Origin: Hahella sp. | Lineage (GTDB): Bacteria; Pseudomonadota; Gammaproteobacteria; Pseudomonadales; Oleiphilaceae | DNA length: 32,729 bases | NCBI GenBank assembly: GCA_028280065.1 | Contig: JANQMN010000112.1 | Span: 1-32,729 of the forward strand | Direction: 5' to 3' | Shown: positions 6,407 through 15,849 of the stretch, piece by piece | How the letters are laid out: the number at the start of each line of letters is the position of its first letter | Numbering within the stretch: position 1 is the stretch's first letter | The notes under the pieces: model-generated | The model's input: only the letters and a program-made list of their open reading frames with translations | Told to the model about the DNA's origin: nothing | Database searches by the model: none | Made by a program: the position numbers and the translations under genes

Positions 6407-8509
6407 TTAGTTTTTAGGCCGGCCTGCAAATACAACGACGACCTTGTCATCCTCGGTAATCCGACTGAAAGCATAAGGCGCATCGCTCAGTTTGGTGTGC
6501 TTGCCTGCACCAACGGCTACATGATTCTTCCGGAAGTTACCGATTTTCTGCCAGTGCGCCAGAACCTCTTTCTTTTCGTCTTTGATTTCCAGCCAGGGCA
6601 TTCTCGAACGGGTACCCTGATGGGGATCATCAGCATAGGGTCCGACCGCGCGGCCTATCTCATCGCCGTAATAAATTTGGACACCGCCGGGCAACAACAG
6701 AAATGGCGCGGCGATACTCTTTTGCAAACCGTTATCTTCGAAATCGCCATAAAACAGCTTGGTATCATGGGAGGATATATAGGTAAGCGCGTTGAACTCA
6801 GGATCGCTGTTGATGCTTCCGGCGTACTCCTCAAAGACTTCCTCCGCTTGTGCCAGGCAGGATGCCGTGCGCAAGGCATCCTGTTTTTGGAACTCGAAGT
6901 TCACCAAAGAATCAAATCCATGTTTATAATAATCATCCTTGAATACCGGATGATCCCAAACCTCGCCCACCATCCAAAACGGCTGGTTATCAAGAGCCTT
7001 TTCGGGATTATTGGCGCGCCAATCATCCAGCGCTTTTTGTGCTTCGGACTTCAACTTGCTCCAAACTTCATATTCAACATGTTTGGCAGTGTCGCTGCGA
7101 AAACCATCGACGCCGAACTTTCTTACCCAGTCCGTTTGCCATTTCACCAAGTAATCCACAACGGTGGCGTTTTCCAACGGGACCGCATTGGTATCTTTTT
7201 TGTTTTTCAATATCGGCGGCAGGTCAACATACTTCTTGGACTCGGTGATGAAATCAGGCAATCCGGCGAGCGCCAACGTCAAGTCATCGCCGCCTGGCTC
7301 CATGTAGCCCGGTAAGCCGACCCGCACCCAATCCGGCCCCCACCAGCGGGCCCAGGCATCCTTATCGAGATAGTCGATATGTTGATGATAGGAATGCCAG
7401 TTCAACCCACTTTTCGGTACCCAATCCGTCCACTGATCGGGCATATGGGTGGTGTAGACTTTTCCATAGTCGAAGGTTTGCATATCGGCCAGGTTGTTAT
7501 AGCCGACATGATTGACCACCACATCGAATATCACTCGGATACCACGCTTGTGGGCTTCGTCAATAAGCGTTTGCAGCTCTTCTTCTGTTCCCCAGTTCGC
7601 GTCTATGGTCGTAAAATCCAGCGTCCAGTATCCGTGGTAGCCGTAAAACGGGAACTTACCGGTTGGGCTGCCGCCGACAAATCCATGAATCTGTTCGACG
7701 ATCGGTGTCATCCAAAGCACGTTGACACCGAGGTCCGCTATGTAGTCGAGCCGTTGGGTGATGCCGGCAAAGTCGCCGCCATTGAATGTCCCGATGTTTT
7801 CCTTGCCATCTTTTTTCCGGCCATAGCTATGATCATTATTGGGATTGCCGTTATTGAACCGGTCAATCATGACAAAATAAACCGTCGGATTGTCCCAGGA
7901 AAATGCGCTGGGTTGATGATCCGCCTTTTCCAGCAACAACAAACCATTACTTTCTTTCGCCGGCAGCATGGTTATATTGCCGTCCTGGACTTGCGCCAGC
8001 TGTCCGGAATAAAAATCCCGGACCTGTGAACCTTCTTCAAAAACGCTACTGACATCCACGGTGACGGGTTGTCCATCCCAGTCGATACAGGAAACCGGTG
8101 GCGGCGTGCGCTTACGTTTGGTGACCTTGGGCTGAATGACGACGCTTACCGTTGGATTCTCGGCATCGCTATTGTCGAACGTAAAAATGTATTCACCCGC
8201 TTTAAAGATACGTACATTGATCGGCCCATCCTGGCACACATTCAAGCCCAGAGGGTCTTTGAATTTAAGCTTGTCGGCTTCTCGCAGAGGGTATTGGCAG
8301 CTTTTATCCTTAGTGGCGATAACGATTTCCTGCGCGCCTTTCTCCAGCGGCACGACCACTTGATATTGCCCTTTCCCCTTATATTTGAATTGATAGGTAC
8401 TTTCGCCAAATCCGGACTTAGCGTGGACAAAGACGGGAGGTTTGAGAAAGGCGGCTTGCGTGGAAACCGCTGTAGCGAGGGCCAAACTAAATAACAACTG
8501 CTTTTTCAT
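6407..8509 (-). CDS. malS: Periplasmic alpha-amylase, MalS-type (GH13)
   Basis: This 700-residue exported enzyme hydrolyses alpha-1,4-glucosidic bonds in maltodextrins. A signal peptide spans residues 1-20 (STQA-A). It resembles E. coli MalS along its whole length as I recall it: an N-terminal beta domain with a Cys pair (71, 92), then SCIDWDGQPVTVDVS, then the GH13 barrel beginning WDNPTVYFVMIDRFNNG. GH13 residues visible are DVVVNH (329-334), nucleophile Asp473 in GFRSDTAKH, acid/base Glu516 in WMVGEVWDH and transition-state Asp582 in SSHD. The Ser in GFRSD replaces the Val of E. coli GFRVD. No malQ, malP or maltodextrin transporter is nearby. The gene is 92 bp downstream of the EEP-family gene on the same strand. 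Confidence 0.95.
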   Translation of the reverse strand: MKKQLLFSLALATAVSTQAAFLKPPVFVHAKSGFGESTYQFKYKGKGQYQVVVPLEKGAQEIVIATKDKSCQYPLREADKLKFKDPLGLNVCQDGPINVRIFKAGEYIFTFDNSDAENPTVSVVIQPKVTKRKRTPPPVSCIDWDGQPVTVDVSSVFEEGSQVRDFYSGQLAQVQDGNITMLPAKESNGLLLLEKADHQPSAFSWDNPTVYFVMIDRFNNGNPNNDHSYGRKKDGKENIGTFNGGDFAGITQRLDYIADLGVNVLWMTPIVEQIHGFVGGSPTGKFPFYGYHGYWTLDFTTIDANWGTEEELQTLIDEAHKRGIRVIFDVVVNHVGYNNLADMQTFDYGKVYTTHMPDQWTDWVPKSGLNWHSYHQHIDYLDKDAWARWWGPDWVRVGLPGYMEPGGDDLTLALAGLPDFITESKKYVDLPPILKNKKDTNAVPLENATVVDYLVKWQTDWVRKFGVDGFRSDTAKHVEYEVWSKLKSEAQKALDDWRANNPEKALDNQPFWMVGEVWDHPVFKDDYYKHGFDSLVNFEFQKQDALRTASCLAQAEEVFEEYAGSINSDPEFNALTYISSHDTKLFYGDFEDNGLQKSIAAPFLLLPGGVQIYYGDEIGRAVGPYADDPHQGTRSRMPWLEIKDEKKEVLAHWQKIGNFRKNHVAVGAGKHTKLSDAPYAFSRITEDDKVVVVFAGRPKN

Positions 8510-8601
8510 TCTTCATTTTTCCATTATGTCGAGATAGGCATCGAATGGGGGTAAGTTTAGATTGATTTGGGGTAGCTTGCAGGGGCATTTCAGGGGCGAA
8601 T

Positions 8602-8618
8602 TCACTTTCTGAAAGTGA
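8602..8618. repeat. Inverted repeat over the stop codon of the EEP gene
   Basis: TCACTTTC-T-GAAAGTGA gives 8-bp arms around a single central base. The TGA stop of the minus-strand gene is its right-hand end in reading direction. It has no T-tract and is more operator-like than terminator-like. Confidence 0.4.
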
Positions 8619-9603
8619 TTTCAGCAACCAAGGGCAGATGGTCGGAACCCAAAGCCGGTCCCAATTCCAGATTTCTTACATAAAGTTCCGGGCTAAGCAA
8701 AACATGATCGATAGGAATGCGAACCAAGGGCAGGAAACTGGGCCAGCTAGCCAATACGCCAAATCCCTGACGGGCATTTACCAGTCGGGTCCTGGCCATA
8801 AATTGCCGATAGTGGAATCCCCACATGGAAGTGTTCAAATCGCCTAACAGCAGGGTGGGATTATCCGCCGTACGCCGGATGTAGTCCGCCAGTTTGGCCA
8901 GTTGCATGTTACGCTGGTGAATCAACGGGGTACTTACCGGAGGCGGAGGATGTGTGGCAAAAATATTCAGTTGCTTCCCTCCGAAGTTCTGGACCAGATG
9001 CAAACTGGGCAGTTGTGCCGGCCCGAAAGCCATGACAGAATTGGCGGTAAAAGGCTGACGGCTATAAATCGCTATCCCGAAATTATCTTCTCGGGGAATG
9101 ACAAGCTGGTACGGGTACTGGTTTTCTAATCCGGAGAGCGCTTGCGACCAGTCGTCGTTCACTTCCTGTAAACTAATCAGATCGGCCTCTATTGCCAGCA
9201 GCCAATCAAGAACTTCCCCAAATTGCGAATTATCAGTGCTTACATTGAATTGAACGACCCGCATTGCGAGTGCGTCCGGGTGGCCTGTTTTGTCCGTCAC
9301 GAAATACCAGGGAGCAACAAACCAGGCATTAAGCATTGTCACCGATACCATGACGATGGCAGGCCATTTTTGCCGATAGTACAAAAAAACACCTGAACAG
9401 AGGATACCGGAAGCCAGGTATTGCAATTTGAAATGGCTAAATAGCTCGCAAACCCAATGCCAAGCCGCGAACAGCGTTACTATGCTAAGCAAGACTGTAA
9501 ACAAGGCGACAACCTGACATAAACCGAGAATCGACAGGCGGTTTTTGTTGGCTTTCGCAGGCTGTGATTTATCTGAGGCGGAATCTGCCAAACGCTTATT
9601 CAT
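8602..9603 (-). CDS. Endonuclease/exonuclease/phosphatase-family membrane protein (YafD-like)
   Basis: This 333-residue protein has three N-terminal hydrophobic segments (about 26-48, 60-76, 82-100) followed by an EEP catalytic domain. Metal-binding and catalytic motifs of the DNase I-like fold are present: QFN (Asn120), LQEVN (Glu147), GDLNTS (Asp255, Asn257), IDHVLL (Asp299, His300) and GSDHLPL (Asp321, His322). The layout matches YafD-like proteins, with the catalytic domain probably on the periplasmic face. The substrate (nucleic acid, phospholipid or other phosphodiester) is unknown. The stop codon lies inside a perfect inverted repeat at 8602-8618. Confidence 0.85.
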   Translation of the reverse strand: MNKRLADSASDKSQPAKANKNRLSILGLCQVVALFTVLLSIVTLFAAWHWVCELFSHFKLQYLASGILCSGVFLYYRQKWPAIVMVSVTMLNAWFVAPWYFVTDKTGHPDALAMRVVQFNVSTDNSQFGEVLDWLLAIEADLISLQEVNDDWSQALSGLENQYPYQLVIPREDNFGIAIYSRQPFTANSVMAFGPAQLPSLHLVQNFGGKQLNIFATHPPPPVSTPLIHQRNMQLAKLADYIRRTADNPTLLLGDLNTSMWGFHYRQFMARTRLVNARQGFGVLASWPSFLPLVRIPIDHVLLSPELYVRNLELGPALGSDHLPLVAEITFRK

Positions 9604-9820
9604 TATCGGTTAGTTTTATACAGGTCCTCTAGCAGCCGAGCACTGGATGACAATCAACGGCCTCTCCCAGCCAGACAGCGCACACTTTTTTTTGCAGCTA
9701 AAATCGATTTTTTACCTTACCCTCGACTAATGTTGTACGTTTTTAGAGCGGTAAGACCTGGCGGCTGCACCCACTATGACAGATAATTTTGCAAAACCAT
9801 TCGATACCGAGGTATTTTCC

Positions 9821-10198
9821 ATGTCCTTAGCAATGCAAGCTGAACCACCAAAAGCCAGGCCCTTGATCGCCTACTTAACCGGTGCGCTGGTCATGTTTGG
9901 CGGGGCGTTATGGGCATCCTTCCTGTCGAATAGCTATATTGCCGTGATTTTAGTCATGTCGGTACCCAGCCTATTTCTCGGATATTACTTTGCCTCTGTT
10001 TTTAACAAATACATCCTGGGTTTGCTGCTTGGCGTTTGCGGCTACATGATCCTGGAGTTCTTCATGTATGGGGAGATCGCACCGGGAAAACCTATCTATG
10101 AAATCACCGGTCCAATCTATGCTGCAGCCTATGTCTTTGCGGTCGCTTCAGTGCTATTGGCCCGGTTTATCTATACCCGAAGAGCGATTCGACGCTAA
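9821..10198 (+). CDS. Small integral membrane protein of unknown function
   Basis: I do not recognise the family. From the ATG at 9821 the product has 125 residues. GAGG lies 8 bases before this start, whereas the in-frame ATG at 9776 lacks a ribosome-binding sequence and would add 15 polar residues. Four hydrophobic segments are visible: LIAYLTGALVMFGGALWA, YIAVILVMSVPSLFLGYYF, YILGLLLGVCGYMILEFF and AAAYVFAVASVLLARFIY. A basic tail (RRAIRR) follows. It is divergent from the EEP gene across a T-rich intergenic region and convergent with the Lys/Ala-rich protein gene. Confidence 0.75.
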   Translation: MSLAMQAEPPKARPLIAYLTGALVMFGGALWASFLSNSYIAVILVMSVPSLFLGYYFASVFNKYILGLLLGVCGYMILEFFMYGEIAPGKPIYEITGPIYAAAYVFAVASVLLARFIYTRRAIRR

Positions 10199-10226
10199 TT
10201 CGAAAGCATCGAAACTCAACTGTCGC

Positions 10227-10637
10227 TCAAGCGCGTTTTGATAACCGAATAATCGCCTGATACCAGTAGACATCAGGATTCTGCAGAAAGTTATCCGCTT
10301 CCGCCAACAGGTAGGCATGGTATTGGATCATCTGGTAATTCAGTCCCGTGGTATCCCTTGGTGTCGAAGCAGCCGGTTTATGGGCTGCCGTTGAAATGGG
10401 AGGCACCGTTTTCTTCTTAACAGAAGCGGATTTTTTCCTAGCCGAGGTATTGCCAACCGCTTTCTTAGCAGTCGTTTTCTTTGCCATCGCTTTTTTCACA
10501 TTGCCAGTTGAAGTTTTACCAGCCGTTTTACCGGAAGCGTTTTTTTCAGCCGACTTTTTAGCCGGCGACTCTTTTACGGATTTTTTCGCGGAAGTATTGG
10601 CAAAAGATGCTGATGCGGTTTTCTTATCGTCTTCCAT
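10227..10637 (-). CDS. Lys/Ala-rich histone H1-like protein with possible DUF2934-like C-terminus
   Basis: This 136-residue protein has a low-complexity, highly basic region (about 14-90) of AKK, KKS and TAKK-type repeats, like bacterial histone H1-like or AlgP-like proteins. A more ordered C-terminus follows (about 95-136) with AYLLAEADNFLQNPDVYW. The spacing of AY and W loosely fits DUF2934 domains, which are often joined to such tails, but the match is weak. A DNA-binding or nucleoid-associated role is inferred from composition only. The start ATG at 10637 has AGGAAA before it. No partner gene is obvious. Confidence 0.75.
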   Translation of the reverse strand: MEDDKKTASASFANTSAKKSVKESPAKKSAEKNASGKTAGKTSTGNVKKAMAKKTTAKKAVGNTSARKKSASVKKKTVPPISTAAHKPAASTPRDTTGLNYQMIQYHAYLLAEADNFLQNPDVYWYQAIIRLSKRA

Positions 10638-10762
10638 TTTCCTACTCTTAATTTAGCGTGAAGGGTGGATGGTGATTCAAAAGGCTAGATAAGTTGCTTC
10701 AGGTATTGTAGTTCAAGCAAGGGGGTTTAACGAAATGAAGGACTGAAGGTCCAACATTTCCT

Positions 10763-11941
10763 TCAACTCGATAGATATTTCCTTACCAGTTCAGCCAGGT
10801 ATAGGCTGGCGGTCAGTCCCGGCGATTCAATTCCCCACAAATTGATCCAACCTTCAATACCATGCTGTTCTTGAGTTTCTATAACAAAGTCTGCCACGGG
10901 CTTATCTTTCGCGACGAGCTTAGGACGAATACCGGCATAGGCGGGATGCAGGTTACGCTCTTTAACTCCCGGCCAGTAGCGCCGAATCGCATCGACAAAC
11001 TTGTCCCGCTTGCTTGCATCAACGTCATAGCAGGGCTGCTCAACCCATTCCACGTCAGGTCCAAATCTGGCTTGTCCGGCAAGATCAAGCGTTAAATGAA
11101 TACCCAATCCTCCTGGCTCGGGTAGCGGGTAGATAAGGTGCTTAAAAGGAGCATTGCCTGAGAGGGCAAAATAATCTCCTTTGGCAAAATATAGTCGGCG
11201 GATTTTTGCGCTGGGGTATCCCCTGATGCAAGCCAGCAACGAAGCAGTGTCAAGCCCGGTGCAATTGATGACATTCTGTGCACGAACTTCACATGGCTGT
11301 TCTCCGGAAATGTTTAACACATGCGCATTTTTCCTCAATTCGCCACTAGTAACTCTAGAATGTGTTGCAAACAATCCTCCCGCGGACTCTATATCGCCAA
11401 GCAGATTTAGCATCAGAGTATGAGAATCGACAATACCGGTAGACGGCGACCATAACGCGGCAATACCTCTTATTTCGGGCTCCGTCTGTTTCAATTGCCG
11501 GGCATCCAGCATTTGCAAATCATCTACTCCATTTGCTTCCGCCTGTTTCTGAATAACCTGCAACTTAGCAAGATGCTGCGGCTCCTGGGCGACAATTAAC
11601 TTGCCGCAACGGCGATAGGGAACTGCCTTGGATTCGCAATAGCGGTAAAGCATTTGCTTGCCTACAACGCAGGCCCTGGCTTTTAGGGTTCCCGCCGGGT
11701 AATAAATACCGGCATGAACGACTTCGCTGTTTCGCGAAGAGGTCACGGTTCCAAAGTTTTCTTCCGCTTCCACCAGCAATAGTTCCCGCCCGGCTTGGGC
11801 CAGCTCCCGCGCGATAGCAAGCCCCACCACTCCGGCGCCGACTACAAGGGTATTTACCTGATAACTTTCCAACTTGCCAACTTGTCTCCCTGCAATACTG
11901 GTTGCTCGTGAAGGAAATCTGTACCCTACTGCACCTATCAT
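10763..11941 (-). CDS. FAD-dependent oxidoreductase, L-2-hydroxyglutarate oxidase / DAO-like family
   Basis: From the ATG at 11941 the product has 392 residues. The FAD-binding motif VVGAGVVGLAIARELA lies near residues 33-48, followed by SSRNSEVVHAGIYYP, a strong signature of the L-2-hydroxyglutarate dehydrogenase/oxidase (LhgO) branch of the DAO superfamily. A C-terminal AGIRPKL and WGIESPGLTASLYLAEL complete the fold. It probably oxidises an L-2-hydroxyacid with electron transfer to a quinone or oxygen; the substrate is inferred from the family. The start is uncertain. The frame extends to a TTG at 11977 that is itself part of a TTGACA hexamer. Family members usually begin close to the FAD motif, which would favour the TTG at 11872. 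The gene is divergent from the EamA transporter. Confidence 0.85.
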   Translation of the reverse strand: MIGAVGYRFPSRATSIAGRQVGKLESYQVNTLVVGAGVVGLAIARELAQAGRELLLVEAEENFGTVTSSRNSEVVHAGIYYPAGTLKARACVVGKQMLYRYCESKAVPYRRCGKLIVAQEPQHLAKLQVIQKQAEANGVDDLQMLDARQLKQTEPEIRGIAALWSPSTGIVDSHTLMLNLLGDIESAGGLFATHSRVTSGELRKNAHVLNISGEQPCEVRAQNVINCTGLDTASLLACIRGYPSAKIRRLYFAKGDYFALSGNAPFKHLIYPLPEPGGLGIHLTLDLAGQARFGPDVEWVEQPCYDVDASKRDKFVDAIRRYWPGVKERNLHPAYAGIRPKLVAKDKPVADFVIETQEQHGIEGWINLWGIESPGLTASLYLAELVRKYLSS

Positions 11942-11989
11942 CAGCTCCGGAAAATCACTGATCAAGGGAAATGTCAAAGGAATACACCT

Positions 11990-12919
11990 GTGCCCAAGAC
12001 TAATGCAAGCGCTACTAAATTGAAAATGCTGTTGCCCTATCTCGGGTTAGCCTGCACGTCGCTATTTTGGGCAGGTAATGCATTAGTGGCAAGGGGATTC
12101 AATGATGCTATCCCGCCTTTGGCCTTAGCCTTTTACCGCTGGCTGGCGTGCGCCATTTTGATTTCTCCTTTTATTGCCCTGGCTCTTTGGCGTCACCGGG
12201 TTTACATTCGCCGGTATTTTAGCAAGTTGCTGGTCCTGGCCTTTTTAAGCATCACTTGTTATAACTCGCTACTTTACATTTCCGCGCAACATACAACTGC
12301 TCTCAACATTACCCTGGTGAACGCTCTCATGCCGGTTACCACTCTGGTCATGGCAATCCCGCTTTTTCACCAGCGTTTGTCTGTTAAAAATTTGCTCGGA
12401 ACCGGCATTGCCTTCTTCGGCGCGGTCTATGTCATCCTCCAAGGAAGGCCAAGCCAGCTATTGGCGTTGCAGATCAATCAAGGCGACGCCGTGATGGCTC
12501 TGGCCATGTTCCTCTGGTCAGCCTATTCGGTGCTTCTTAGAAAGTGGTCAATCCCGATTCCAGGATTCGATTTATTCGCAATTCTGTTAGGGCTTGGTCT
12601 GTTGATATTGACTCCCTTCTACCATTGGAACTGGACTTATTCAGGGAGCGTGGTGTGGACAACCGACCTGTTTTTAGTGGTTGGTTATGTGGCGGTTTTT
12701 CCATCGCTGCTGGCCTATCTCTTTTGGAATTATGGGATAGCGGCCACGTCACCGAGTACCGCAGCCCTATTTGCCTACCTGACCCCGCTGCTGACCGGTC
12801 TGCTGGCGATTCCGCTATTGCAGGAAACTCCCCAGCCTTATCATGCGATAGGAGGATTGGCGATACTTCTGGGGCTCTATCTGTCTTACGACATTGGCCG
12901 GTCCGGTGCGGTAAGATAG
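11990..12919 (+). CDS. EamA-family (DMT superfamily) transporter
   Basis: This 309-residue inner-membrane protein has about ten transmembrane helices and two EamA repeats. The first starts at YLGLACTSLFWAGNALVARG, the second near INQGDAVMALAMFLWSAYSV. The family exports or imports metabolites such as amino acids and nucleotides; the substrate is unknown. The start is GTG at 11990, supported by AAAGGA 8 bases upstream. The gene is divergent from the hydroxyacid-oxidase-like gene with little intergenic space, so the two may be co-regulated. It converges with purA, leaving only 16 bp between the stops and no visible terminator. Confidence 0.9.
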   Translation: MPKTNASATKLKMLLPYLGLACTSLFWAGNALVARGFNDAIPPLALAFYRWLACAILISPFIALALWRHRVYIRRYFSKLLVLAFLSITCYNSLLYISAQHTTALNITLVNALMPVTTLVMAIPLFHQRLSVKNLLGTGIAFFGAVYVILQGRPSQLLALQINQGDAVMALAMFLWSAYSVLLRKWSIPIPGFDLFAILLGLGLLILTPFYHWNWTYSGSVVWTTDLFLVVGYVAVFPSLLAYLFWNYGIAATSPSTAALFAYLTPLLTGLLAIPLLQETPQPYHAIGGLAILLGLYLSYDIGRSGAVR

Positions 12920-12935
12920 ACTTGCCGCGCCACAA

Positions 12936-14240
<1,305 letters not shown>

Positions 14241-14311
14241 CTAACCTTTAAGATTAAGAAACACTTTTAAACGCTGCTTTTTTAAACCCTACCAACCATG
14301 CCTGCCGAGCT

Positions 14312-15511
14312 TTAACGCCGGTAAGGCACAACTGTCCACTGCCCGGTGGCATCCTTGACAATTTCCCGGTCACATTGCTCTTGACGGTCCAATTGCTCTT
14401 CGCCCGGGAGACAAACTATAACCCTTTCCTTAAGGCGCAACTCCCTGATCATGCTCCATAATGCAGGCTCATCGGCATGTGGAGCCAAAATTGCCTTCAT
14501 TTGCGAAGGTGGCGCAAATCCACCCAGATTGAGTAATGCTTTTAAGTCCGCGCTAAACCCGGTTGCGGGCCGCGACTTTCCAAACTTACTGCCGACGCCA
14601 TCATAGCGCCCACCCTGGGCAACCGCTTGCCCCAAGCCTTCTGTGAAGGCGGCAAACACCAGGCCGGTGTGATAATTAAAGCCGCGCATTTCGCACAGAT
14701 CGACATTGATTTCCACTTCCGGATAGCGTTGCGCGACCACTTCTGCCACCTGGCTTAGCTGCTCCAGGGAGGCCAAAATTCCCGGCTCAGCTGCAAACAG
14801 CTCCTGCGCTTGCTGCAACACTTCTATTTTTCCTGCCATTGCCGGTAGCGCCTTTAGATAATCTCTTGCCGTTGGATTACCGACAAGCTGCAACAATTGA
14901 TCGAGTTCCGGTATAGATTTGCGCTGCAACGCGCCAAACAGCTGGGGAGCCTTATTGTCAGGAAAATCGGCGCGTTGCAAGATCATCTGGAATATGCCGA
15001 CATGGGCAAGGTCGAGATGAACTTTTTCAATACGGGCCAGTGCCAAGGTTTCCAGCATCAGGGAAATAACTTCGATATCGGCCTGGCTATCGCTGACACC
15101 GAACAACTCGCAACCGGTCTGAATCGGCGTTCGAGAGGCAAACAGGTTATTGGTGCGGGTGCGCAACACGGTACCGATATAACTTAATCGGTGGGCGCCA
15201 TCCGCATGGTTGCGGGTGTCGATACGGCTCACTTGGGGTGTGATATCCGCTCTCACGCCTAAGAGTTTTCCGGACATTTGATCGGTCAACTTAAAGGTCT
15301 GCAGATCCAGATCCTGGCCAGCGCCGGTAAGTAGAGATTCCAAATTCTCAATGAGTGGCGGAACCACCATTTGGTAGCCCCAACGGGCATAAGAGTCAAG
15401 CAGCACGCGGCGCAGCTGCTCGGCCCGATAGGCTTCGGGCGGCAACAATTCTTCAACGCCGTCCGGCAACAGCCATAGATCAGACGACAAGGCGTCGATA
15501 GCATCAAACAT
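14312..15511 (-). CDS. hisZ: ATP phosphoribosyltransferase regulatory subunit HisZ
   Basis: This 399-residue protein is a catalytically inactive paralogue of histidyl-tRNA synthetase. It pairs with short-form HisG to make the first enzyme of histidine synthesis and confers feedback control. Class II synthetase-like motifs are seen: WGYQMVVPPLIENLESLL, the LTDQMSGKLLGVRADITPQVSRI segment and GGRYDGVGSKFGKSRPATGFSADL. The C-terminal anticodon-binding domain of a true HisRS is absent. Its presence predicts a short HisG elsewhere on the chromosome. It is followed by purA and preceded by yjeT. Confidence 0.95.
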   Translation of the reverse strand: MFDAIDALSSDLWLLPDGVEELLPPEAYRAEQLRRVLLDSYARWGYQMVVPPLIENLESLLTGAGQDLDLQTFKLTDQMSGKLLGVRADITPQVSRIDTRNHADGAHRLSYIGTVLRTRTNNLFASRTPIQTGCELFGVSDSQADIEVISLMLETLALARIEKVHLDLAHVGIFQMILQRADFPDNKAPQLFGALQRKSIPELDQLLQLVGNPTARDYLKALPAMAGKIEVLQQAQELFAAEPGILASLEQLSQVAEVVAQRYPEVEINVDLCEMRGFNYHTGLVFAAFTEGLGQAVAQGGRYDGVGSKFGKSRPATGFSADLKALLNLGGFAPPSQMKAILAPHADEPALWSMIRELRLKERVIVCLPGEEQLDRQEQCDREIVKDATGQWTVVPYRR

Positions 15512-15540
15512 GAAACAAACAATCCAGGGTCATAGATTTT

Positions 15541-15729
15541 CTACTGGCGCACCAAAGTAAGCAATCCGGCGCCTACCAGCATGGATATCAGGCCAACCAA
15601 ACGCATGGTTTTATCGTCGACCTCGGCTAGTCGCACGACCAACGAGCGCCACCGGGCCGGTGCAAGAAACGGCATCATGCCCTCTATCACCAGCATCAGA
15701 CACAAAGCGGCGGCGAAATCCTGCCACAT
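15541..15729 (-). CDS. yjeT: DUF2065 small membrane protein (YjeT-like)
   Basis: This is a 62-residue protein with two hydrophobic segments, AAALCLMLVIEGMMPFLAP and LVGLISMLVGAGLLTLV, joined by a basic/acidic loop. It matches the DUF2065 family in size, pattern and position between hflC and purA, as in E. coli yjeT. The function is unknown. It sits just after the hflC terminator, so it is probably first in a yjeT-hisZ-purA unit. Confidence 0.88.
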   Translation of the reverse strand: MWQDFAAALCLMLVIEGMMPFLAPARWRSLVVRLAEVDDKTMRLVGLISMLVGAGLLTLVRQ

Positions 15730-15770
15730 ATTGGCGGCTCCAATTCATCAATTGTGCGGAAAACAGTCAC

Positions 15771-15793
15771 AAAAAAACCGGGCAAGCCCGGTT
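15771..15793 (-). terminator. Rho-independent terminator after hflC
   Basis: AACCGGGC (15776-15783) and GCCCGGTT (15786-15793) form a perfect GC-rich stem with a tight loop. On the minus strand it is followed by a run of seven T residues. It lies 57 bp beyond the hflC stop and before yjeT, so it ends the hfq-hflX-hflK-hflC transcription block. Confidence 0.88.
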
Positions 15794-15849
15794 AAAGAAT
15801 TTTAACACCAATTATGGAACGGCCAAAAGGCTTTGTTTCCTCTAATTGG

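Noticed and set aside
6497-8494. Several long plus-strand frames opposite malS
   Set aside because: They are antisense to a clear GH13 gene with full catalytic motifs; none has recognisable protein features.
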